Shown: in pieces, positions 38,901 to 47,128 of the stretch
Position numbering within the stretch: the first letter of the stretch is position 1
Layout: each line of letters starts with the position of its first letter
Assembly: GCA_014381825.1 (NCBI GenBank)
Contig: JACNKX010000102.1
Coordinates: forward strand, 21,933-85,932
Direction: 5' to 3'
Source of the DNA: Planctomycetota bacterium
GTDB taxonomy: Bacteria > Planctomycetota > Planctomycetia > Pirellulales > Pirellulaceae
Length of the DNA stretch: 64,000 nucleotides
Made by a program: the position numbers and the translations under genes
Notes under the pieces: model-generated
The model's database searches: none
What the model saw: only the letters and a program-made list of their open reading frames with translations
What the model was told of the DNA's origin: nothing

Positions 38901-39152
38901 CTCGCGAGTGATCAAGTCGAGTAGATAACTCGAATCAGGATCGCCCGCAGTAACAACTTCGCCACTTTCGCCTCCTGCTTTCAAGGCTGCCCGCGACTGG
39001 AGCGAGAACTCACCGCGACGTAGCTTGTCGTTGTGGCAACGGACGCAGTGCGATTTGAATATCGGCGCGACTTGTTGCTCGAAGAGTTCGTCTGCATTTG
39101 CCGACAGCGTGCAAAGGGAGAGAACCAGAACGAGACCGTATGCAATAATCAC
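35922..39152 (-). CDS. PSD1/DUF1549/DUF1553 protein with cytochrome c-like CxxCH and LamG-like insert
   Basis: [22 protein letters not shown], DUF1549 [41 protein letters not shown], DUF1553 [24 protein letters not shown]. Confidence 0.93.
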   Translation of the reverse strand: [1076 protein letters not shown]

Positions 39153-39158
39153 GTTTGC

Positions 39159-40766
39159 TCAGTCTTCCTTGGTCACGTCCCACGAATCGGTCCGAAATGG
39201 TGCGGCTGGCAAGCCCGCACCGTTCACGAGATTTCCATTTGGATTGTCAGCCCAATTATATCGTGCGGCGACAGGTGTTTGTACTTTCTCATTCGAGAGC
39301 ACGACCATGCCTGTTGCCTTATCGATCTTCGCATCCGCCGGATAGAACTTCTGATCTTCGTCAGCGACAGCAAAGCCTCGGAGTCGCTTGCCGCCTGAGC
39401 CCTTCAAGCCGTCCGCATGGATGAAATTAACCATCATACGACCGGGCTTCTTATCGCCTGCGTCGTTCGTCGTGCCAGTTCGATATTGAAAGAAACTCAT
39501 CATTGGACCTGAATAGACGATCTCTAGTTCGTAGGTCGTGCCGAGTGCCCACAGCGCGAGGCGATGGCCGACGGTTTGTTTATCTTTTGGGTGAATGTCA
39601 TTTGCTTCACCGACATCAGTCGTGATCGCGATACCGGTGTTCTTCAGACGCAACGTCTTCATCTCGCTTTCGCGAACCATCACCCAGCCGGTTGTTTGAA
39701 CTGGGTGCTCCACCGTCGCGTGAAAGTTCGGGAGTTGAACGGTTAAGAACTGAAAATCTCCTTGCTTCCATCGCGAACGCCAATCGGTGATCAAGGTGTT
39801 CAATTGAGTCCCGTACAAGACGCCATCTTCGATCGAGTGCGAGTTTCTCTCGCCTTGATACCATGTCGCTCCGCGAATCGCGTATGGAATCAGCGGCTGA
39901 ATCATTCCGTTGAACAAGTTGGCAGGGCGGTTTTGGTTAACGCGTGGATCACCGACAAGCCGCGGCCTTCGTGGGGTCGGCTTACCTGCCGCTTTGGCCG
40001 CATCCGCGCGCTTCTTCCAACTCGCTAGTGCCTTGTCATTGGCAGCTTGCACCTTCACTGGATCATGGGCGGCGATCGTGGCATCAAATGCATTGAGCTT
40101 TGGTACGATTGTATCGACCGCTTGTTGAGCTGGCAGGCTGGTCCAAGCTGCCACGTCGGTGCCTCCCCAAGAACTGTTAATCAGCCCTATTGGTACGTTT
40201 AGATCTTGATGCAGTTTTCGACCAAAGAAGTAAGCTGTCGCGGAGAAGTCGCCCACGGTATCGGCGCTGCACACACTCCAACTGCCCGAGCAATCGTCCT
40301 GTGGCTCTGGAGTCGCATGAGCAGCGGTCTTGAAGTGGCGGATCTGTGGGAAGTTGGCATTCTGTCGCTCCTTGTCAAAGTCCTTCGCTCGACCGACGGT
40401 CATGGCCATGTTGGACTGGCCGGAACACAACCACACTTCACCCACGAGAACATCGCTGATCGTGACCTTGTTGCTCCCGCTTGCAGTGAGCGAGTGCGGC
40501 CCTCCAGCGGACAAAGCGTCGAGTGTGATCATCCACTTGCCGCTGGCATCCGCGGTTGCTTGCTTGGATTGCCCATCAATGGTCACCGTCACCGTTTCCA
40601 TTGGATCAGCCCAACCCCACACCGGAACTTCACTCTCTCGCTGCAAAACCATGTGGTCGCCGAAAACTCCTGCGAGCTGCACTTCCGCCTGTAGCGAACA
40701 GCAACATGACACTGACACCATCGCGACAAGGCTGCACTTCATCCAACGGCAAGCAAGCAAGATCAT
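39159..40766 (-). CDS. Sialate O-acetylesterase family protein
   Basis: VFGDHMVLQRESEVPVWGWADP, VGEVWLCSGQSNMAMTVGRAKDFD, GLINSSWGGTDVAAW; likely start MILLACRWMKCS. Confidence 0.92.
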   Translation of the reverse strand: MILLACRWMKCSLVAMVSVSCCCSLQAEVQLAGVFGDHMVLQRESEVPVWGWADPMETVTVTIDGQSKQATADASGKWMITLDALSAGGPHSLTASGSNKVTISDVLVGEVWLCSGQSNMAMTVGRAKDFDKERQNANFPQIRHFKTAAHATPEPQDDCSGSWSVCSADTVGDFSATAYFFGRKLHQDLNVPIGLINSSWGGTDVAAWTSLPAQQAVDTIVPKLNAFDATIAAHDPVKVQAANDKALASWKKRADAAKAAGKPTPRRPRLVGDPRVNQNRPANLFNGMIQPLIPYAIRGATWYQGERNSHSIEDGVLYGTQLNTLITDWRSRWKQGDFQFLTVQLPNFHATVEHPVQTTGWVMVRESEMKTLRLKNTGIAITTDVGEANDIHPKDKQTVGHRLALWALGTTYELEIVYSGPMMSFFQYRTGTTNDAGDKKPGRMMVNFIHADGLKGSGGKRLRGFAVADEDQKFYPADAKIDKATGMVVLSNEKVQTPVAARYNWADNPNGNLVNGAGLPAAPFRTDSWDVTKED

Positions 40767-41028
40767 TTTTGACACTCCAGCGGACGATTCGGCTAATCTT
40801 TTCTGCGGACACGTTTGAACAGACATTCTAACTCACGCCGATCGCGATGCGAGTCCCGGGAACATGTCGAACTTCGCCGCACGATTCGCATTGTTGCGAA
40901 TTCGTGGGTTTTCGACGATGATCAGAGTTAGCACAGTCAGCGCGTAAAGCGCCGTCGCCCCGCTGACTTTATTCGCGTCTTCCATTGGAACGCGGTAATT
41001 CTTTCACCCGTCCACTCAAGGTTACTCT

Positions 41029-42369
41029 ATGTTGCGTCGTCTCTTGGTACTGTTCGCCCTCGTCTGTGTGTTCGCCGCAATTGCTGAGACAAACGTTTAT
41101 GCCGCCAGCGAGCAGCCGAATATCGTGTTCATCATTTCTGACGATCACGACAACGAACACCTTGGCTTCATGGGCAATCAGGACGTCCACACACCGAATC
41201 TTGATCGGCTCGCGAAGGCGGGCGCGGTTTTCACGACGGCTCATCTTCCTATGTCCCGATGCCATCCGACTCTGGCGAGTTTCCTGAGCGGTCGTTGGCC
41301 GCATCAATCGGGGATCTATTACAACTACGGAACGGCCAAGCTCTCGCCGACGAATTCGCTGCCCAGCTTGCTTCGTGACGTAGGTTACGCAACCTACGTC
41401 GAAGGCAAGTACTGGGAAGGCGAACCGCGAGAGATGGGCTTCACGCACGGTGCTGGCAAGACGGCTCAGAGGTTTGTTCGCAAGGGGCAAGATGATCTGT
41501 TTGCGTTCATCGACGAGCGAGGCGGAAAGCAACCGCTGTTCATTTGGTGGGCACCGCTGATTCCACATACGCCTCATAATCCACCGCAGAAGTACCTCGA
41601 TCTGTTTGAAAAGGACAAGATCCCCGTTCCCGATTACATCTCGAATGAAAATCGCAAAGAGTTCGTGAAGAAAGAACGATTGAGTTTCGCCATGGAAGCG
41701 TGGCTCGATGATGGCGTCGGCCAGCTCGAAGGGAAGCTCCGCGAGAAGGGATTATACGACAACACGATGTTTGTCTTTGTCATCGATAACGGCTGGTGTA
41801 ACGGACGTGCTTCGAAGGGTTCGCCGTTCGAGAAAGGCGTCAGGACTCCCGTCTTCTTTACGTGGCCTGGAAAGATCAAGAGCGAACAGCGCTTTGATCA
41901 GCTAACGAGCACGCTCGACATTTATCCTACGATACTGAACTACGCCAGAGCCGAGATCCCTGATACTGCCGCAGGTAATAATCTCCGACCGATCATTGAC
42001 GGCAAGTCTGAAGCGAATCGCGAGCAATTGTTCGGTGCCATCTATCCGGCATTTGTCACGAAAGGTGACGAGCGGCCGGAGCGTGATGCGTATGCGATCT
42101 ATGCTCGTGACGAGCAATGGAAGTGCATCTTCTACTTACAGGACGTCAGACAGAGCGGCAATCAAAAGTACTTTCGCATCCAATCAATCGTGACGGACTA
42201 TCCAACGCGGAATGTGGGCGACGAAGATTTATTTGATTTGCGGGACGATCCTTACGAGTTGAAGAATCTCGCCGGTGATGCAAGGAACGCCGAGCGAATT
42301 GCTGCCATGAAAGCCGCCGCATTGGCGTGGTGGAGGGAAACGGGAGGCAAGCCCTTTGATAAGGGCTAG
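41029..42369 (+). CDS. Sulfatase family protein (variant CHPTL active-site motif)
   Basis: PNIVFIISDDHDNEHLGFMGNQDVHTPNLDRLAKAGAVFTTAHLPMSRCHPTLASFLSGRWPHQSG. Confidence 0.9.
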   Translation: MLRRLLVLFALVCVFAAIAETNVYAASEQPNIVFIISDDHDNEHLGFMGNQDVHTPNLDRLAKAGAVFTTAHLPMSRCHPTLASFLSGRWPHQSGIYYNYGTAKLSPTNSLPSLLRDVGYATYVEGKYWEGEPREMGFTHGAGKTAQRFVRKGQDDLFAFIDERGGKQPLFIWWAPLIPHTPHNPPQKYLDLFEKDKIPVPDYISNENRKEFVKKERLSFAMEAWLDDGVGQLEGKLREKGLYDNTMFVFVIDNGWCNGRASKGSPFEKGVRTPVFFTWPGKIKSEQRFDQLTSTLDIYPTILNYARAEIPDTAAGNNLRPIIDGKSEANREQLFGAIYPAFVTKGDERPERDAYAIYARDEQWKCIFYLQDVRQSGNQKYFRIQSIVTDYPTRNVGDEDLFDLRDDPYELKNLAGDARNAERIAAMKAAALAWWRETGGKPFDKG

Positions 42370-42380
42370 TTGAAGGGACG

Positions 42381-44690
42381 ATGAATTCCAAACTATTCGC
42401 CTTCGTATTTTTAATCGGACTTGGCGCTCAGGGTGCGCAGAACGGATTTGCCGGCGTTGACTTTAACCGAGATGTAGTGCCCATCTTGTCTGACAAGTGT
42501 TTTCATTGCCACGGACCCGACAACGAGACGCGCGAAGCAGATCTTCGCCTCGACAAGCAGCAAGATGTGTTCGGCGAACGGGACGGTCGTAGAATCGTTG
42601 TACCGGGAGACAGCGAACAGAGTGCGTTAGTCCGACGTATTCGCTCGCAAGATATTGACGAGCGCATGCCGCCCGCCCATTCGACGCGTCAGCTCTCCTC
42701 TACGGAGATCGACGTACTGACGTCTTGGGTCGATGAAGGCGCGAAGTGGACGAAGCACTGGGCCTTCGAGCCGCCACAACGCAGAGACCTTCCAGCCGTT
42801 CAGGATGCTGCGTGGACGCAGAACGCGATCGATCACTTCGTCTTGAGGCGACTCGAGCAAGAAGAACTGAAGCCATCGCAGCGTGCCGACCGCGAAACCC
42901 TGATTCGCCGTGTGACGCTCGACCTTACCGGACTCCCGCCAACACCTGAGGAGATAGACGCGTTTCTCAAAGATGATTCGCCCGGCAGCTATGAGCGGCT
43001 AGTCGATCGCTTCCTCGCCTCGCCTCGCTACGGCGAACACATGGCACGACCCTGGCTCGACGCCGCACGTTATGCCGACACGGATGGGTATCAAAACGAT
43101 CGCATCCGCTATATGTGGCCGTGGCGAGACTGGGTGATCATGGCAATGAACGAAGGCATGCCATTCGATCAATTTACGATTGAACAACTCGCCGGTGACA
43201 TGCTGCCCGATGCGACTCTGTTTCAACAGATCGCGACCGGCTTTGGACGCAATCATCGCATTAATTCCGAAGGTGGTTCGATTCCCGAGGAATGGGCCGT
43301 CGAGTACGTCGTCGACCGGGTCGATACGTTGGGTACGGTATGGCTTGGTCTGACCCTCGGCTGTGCGCGCTGTCACGATCACAAATACGATCCGATGACG
43401 CAGCGAGACTACTACCAGCTGTTTGCGTTCTTCAACAATGTCCCAGAGTGGGGACTGGGCCCGAACAATGGAAACAGTCCACCCTTCATCGAGCTGCCCA
43501 AGTCGTGGCCACACCTGTCGGCTGTTGAGAATCGGTTAATCGTGCCAGCGCGTTACGAGTTGAATACGAAGCAGGTATCCGTCGTTCGACCCAATTCCGG
43601 TGGTCCCGAAACAGTGATGGTCATGCACGAACTGAAGGAGCCTCGCTCGACCTACTTGTTGCGGCGCGGTCAGTACAGCCAGCCAGACAAGTCGGAAGTG
43701 CTGCGACCTTCGGTGCCAACGAGTCTCGGTGACCGACACGATACTGAGCTCAAAAATAGGCTAGATTTGGCGAAGTGGCTGGTGCATCCGACGAACCCGC
43801 TTACCGCACGCGTTACCGTGAATCGATATTGGCAGATGTTCTTTGGTGCCGGGATCGTTCGAACGAGTGAGAACTTTGGTATCCAAGGCGAAGCTCCGAG
43901 CCATCCTGACTTGCTTGACCGCCTTGCGGTCGAGTTCGTTCAACTCGATTGGGATGTAAAGTCCGTCCACCGATTGATGGTGACCAGTGCGACTTATCAA
44001 CAATCGTCTTCGACAAACAGCAAATTGGTCGCGCGCGATCCAGACAACCGCTTGCTAGCTCGCGGGCCACGAGTACGTTTATCCGCGCATGAAATTCGCG
44101 ATCAGGCATTGGCCATAAGCGGCTTGCTCTCGGATAAAATCGGTGGTTTATCGGTGAAGCCATACATGCCGCCCGGAATTTGGCGAGCCATCTCGAACAA
44201 TAAGTATGCGCAAGACAAAGGCGAAAGTCTCTATCGGCGCAGCCTCTACACTTACTGGCGACGGACGATCCCGCCTCCCACGATGATGACCTTCAACGCC
44301 GCCGAGCGAGAGGTGTGTATCGTCCGCAAGGGCCATACTAACTCCCCGCTGCAGGCCTTGACGTTGATGAACAACGTCACTTTCGTCGAGACGTCGCGGC
44401 TGATGGCCGAGCGAATTCTCTGCGAAGGTGGCGACACGCTTGATGCTCAAGTCAACTTCGGATTTCGACTTGGCATCGGGCGGTTTCCCACGAGCCGCGA
44501 GCTAGATCTTTTACGAGACGCGTATCACGAGTTCTTTTGGAAGTATGAAAACGATCGCGCAGCTGCAGCGAAATTGTTGACGGTTGGGGAATTTCCACGA
44601 GAGAAGCGTCACGACACGATTCAGCTCGCTGCGATGACAATGCTCGCCTCGACGATCATGAACCTCGATGAAGCCGTGACGAAGGAGTAA
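42381..44690 (+). CDS. PSD1/DUF1549/DUF1553 domain-containing protein
   Basis: [88 protein letters not shown]. Confidence 0.94.
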   Translation: [769 protein letters not shown]

Positions 44691-44697
44691 GAGACTA

Positions 44698-45170
44698 GCC
44701 ACAAAAAACACGAAGAATCACAAAAAGTAGAGAAGGGGAGAGATATGGAGTGGGAACATATTAATCAGTTGTGTGATGTTGTTCGTGAGACGAGTTTTGC
44801 GATTCATACTTATCATCGGAATGGACATCTTGAGAAGATTTATGAGAACGCTTTGGCGCATCGACTGCGGAAGGCGGGTTTAGAAGTTGAGCAACAACAT
44901 CCACTGAAAGTTTATGATGAAGACGGCACTATACTCGGTGACTACTTCGCCGATCTTTTTGTTGAAGGTTTGCTTATCGTAGAATTAAAGGCAGCGAAGG
45001 CCGTCTCCGACGACCACGTCGCCCAACTGCTCGGCTACCTGAGATCAGCACGTGTCGAAACTGGACTCTTAATTAACTTCGGAAGCCAAAAGCTCTTCGT
45101 AAAGAAGTATCTCATGAGCATCTAGTCATATCGTTCTCTTATTTTTGTGCCTTCTCGTGCTTTTTGTGGC
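44698..45170. mobile_element. Putative GxxExxY mini-element bounded by ~29-bp imperfect inverted repeats
   Basis: GCCACAAAAAACACGAAGAATCACAAAAA (44698-44726) vs reverse complement of 45142-45170 (GCCACAAAAAGCACGAGAAGGCACAAAAA), 24/29 match; encloses one gene; interrupts a DUF1549-DUF1501 pair. Confidence 0.7.
44745..45125 (+). CDS. GxxExxY protein (PDDEXK-like small nuclease-fold family)
   Basis: HLEKIYENALAHRLRKAGLEVEQQHPLKVYDEDGTILGDYFADLFVEGLLIVELKAAKAVSDDHVAQLLGYLRSARVETGLLINFGSQKL; RBS AAGGGGAG. Confidence 0.92.
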   Translation: MEWEHINQLCDVVRETSFAIHTYHRNGHLEKIYENALAHRLRKAGLEVEQQHPLKVYDEDGTILGDYFADLFVEGLLIVELKAAKAVSDDHVAQLLGYLRSARVETGLLINFGSQKLFVKKYLMSI

Positions 45171-45175
45171 CAACC

Positions 45176-46624
45176 ATGAACAATCTAAACGCAATCAATC
45201 GTCGCCACTTCTTTGGTCGGGGCGCGACCGGTCTTGGCACAGCTGCGTTAGCATCGTTGTTGAACCCTGACCTCTTTGCGGCTCGCGAGCAATCGCGCAA
45301 TGCCATAGGCGGCCTAGAGTCGATGCCACATTTCGCGGCGAAGGCCAAGCGTGTGATCTGGATGTTTCAGTCAGGTGGCCCTTCGCAGTTGGACCTCTTC
45401 GATTACAAGCCGCAACTTCAGGAGCGATTCGGACAGGAGGTACCAACATCGGTGTATCCAGCCGACCGCAAGACGACCATGACCGCTGGACAAACAAGCT
45501 TTCCCACGGCACCAAGTCGGTTGAAGTTCAAGCGGCACGGTCAGTGTGGAACGTATGTTAGCGAGGTTCTGCCAAACATCGCGAAGATCGCTGACGACAT
45601 TTGCGTTGTGAAATCAATGTACACCGAAGCCATCAATCACGATCCGGCCATTACGTTCTATCAAACGGGATCACAGATTCCGGGACGGCCGAGCATCGGT
45701 GCCTGGATGACGTATGGGCTTGGTTCAGAGAATGCGAATTTGCCAGGATTCGTGGCGATGACTTCTCGCGGATCGGCGAAGGCGGGACAGCCGCTGTACG
45801 ATCGACTCTGGGGAAGCGGCTTTTTGCCGGCGAAGTATCAAGGCGTGAAGTTTCGCGGGCAGGGTGATCCGGTGCTCGACATTAATAATCCGCCCGGTGT
45901 CGATTCTGAGACCCGCCGCAAGATGCTGAACGCTCTAGGAAAGCTCAACGAGCTACAGCACACTGAAGCCGGGGACCCAGAGATCCGAACGCGAATCGCT
46001 CAATATGAGCTGGCATTTCGAATGCAGACTTCCGTGCCCGAGTTGCTGGACTTGTCGGACGAACCCGAGCACATCACGAGCATGTACGGAAAGGATGCCA
46101 AGCAGCCCGGTAAGTACGCGTATAACTGCTTAATCGCACGCCGACTCGCCGAGCGTGGTGTTCGGTTCATTCAGTTGTTTCACATGGGATGGGACCAGCA
46201 TGGTAACTTGCCAACTCAGATCCGCGCCCAAGGCCGAGATACCGATCAAGCAAGCGCTGCGCTGGTCAAAGATCTTAAACAGCGAGGGATGTTAGAAGAT
46301 ACGCTCATTGTTTGGGGCGGCGAGTTCGGACGAACCGTCTACTCGCAGGGTGGCCTAACGAACAAAAGCTACGGTCGCGATCATCATCCGAATTGCATGA
46401 GCTATTGGTTGGCGGGTGCTGGCATCAAACCTGGATTGAGCTATGGCGAGACGGACGACTACAGCGTCAATGCCGTTGTCGACCGAGTTCACGTTCACGA
46501 CTTGCAGGCCACGATTCTTCACCAGATGGGCATTGATCACGAACGCCTAACTTATAAGTACCAGGGGCGACACTTCCGGCTGACGGATGTGCATGGCAAA
46601 GTTGTGCGGGATATTTTGGCGTAA
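45176..46624 (+). CDS. DUF1501 domain-containing protein
   Basis: MNNLNAINRRHFFGRGATGLGTAALASLLN; KRVIWMFQSGGPSQLDLFDYKPQL; VWGGEFGRTVYSQGG. Confidence 0.94.
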   Translation: MNNLNAINRRHFFGRGATGLGTAALASLLNPDLFAAREQSRNAIGGLESMPHFAAKAKRVIWMFQSGGPSQLDLFDYKPQLQERFGQEVPTSVYPADRKTTMTAGQTSFPTAPSRLKFKRHGQCGTYVSEVLPNIAKIADDICVVKSMYTEAINHDPAITFYQTGSQIPGRPSIGAWMTYGLGSENANLPGFVAMTSRGSAKAGQPLYDRLWGSGFLPAKYQGVKFRGQGDPVLDINNPPGVDSETRRKMLNALGKLNELQHTEAGDPEIRTRIAQYELAFRMQTSVPELLDLSDEPEHITSMYGKDAKQPGKYAYNCLIARRLAERGVRFIQLFHMGWDQHGNLPTQIRAQGRDTDQASAALVKDLKQRGMLEDTLIVWGGEFGRTVYSQGGLTNKSYGRDHHPNCMSYWLAGAGIKPGLSYGETDDYSVNAVVDRVHVHDLQATILHQMGIDHERLTYKYQGRHFRLTDVHGKVVRDILA

Positions 46625-46663
46625 GATCGGAAAGATACTGCCTTCGAAGAATTCCTATTGACG

Positions 46664-46706
46664 ACTCTCCTACTCAAGTAGTAGAACTCTCCTACTCGAT
46701 TAGGAG
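46664..46706. promoter_or_regulatory. Candidate BlaI-type operators overlapping a promoter
   Basis: Direct repeats ACTCTCCTACTC at 46664-46675 and 46686-46697 (22-bp spacing), each in a palindrome: CTACT-ca-AGTAG (46670-46681), CTCCTA-ctcgat-TAGGAG (46689-46706); TTGACG at 46658-46663. Confidence 0.6.
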
Positions 46707-46738
46707 ACGGGCTCAGGGAGGCCCAGAAAGGAGTCGCA

Positions 46739-47128
46739 ATGGGAAAGAAGCATCATTTAGCCGAACTGCAATTGGCCATCATGCATGCCTTGTGGGAGCG
46801 AGGCGAGGCGACGGTATCCGAAGTTCGCGACTCGCTCACGCCGGAGCGGTCGCTGGCGTACACAACCGTCGGCACGATGCTGGCCAAAATGGAAGAGAAG
46901 GGGCAAGTCGTTCATCGGAGCGATGGTCGCGTGAATGTTTACCGACCACTCATTCGCCAAGACCAAGTCAGTCGGTCGATGGTCACGGATCTGGCCGATC
47001 GGCTCTTCAATGGCGACGTCACGCAAATGGTTTGCCACCTGCTGGATGGAAGCGAGGTGACACCACAAAGCCTTGCGGAACTAAAGCGACTGATCCGACA
47101 GAAGGAAAAGGAGCTTAAAGATGAGTGA
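46739..47128 (+). CDS. BlaI/MecI/CopY family transcriptional regulator
   Basis: LAELQLAIMHALWERGEATVSEVRDSLTPERSLAYTTVGTMLAKMEEKGQVVHRSDGRVNVYRPLI. Confidence 0.94.
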   Translation: MGKKHHLAELQLAIMHALWERGEATVSEVRDSLTPERSLAYTTVGTMLAKMEEKGQVVHRSDGRVNVYRPLIRQDQVSRSMVTDLADRLFNGDVTQMVCHLLDGSEVTPQSLAELKRLIRQKEKELKDE

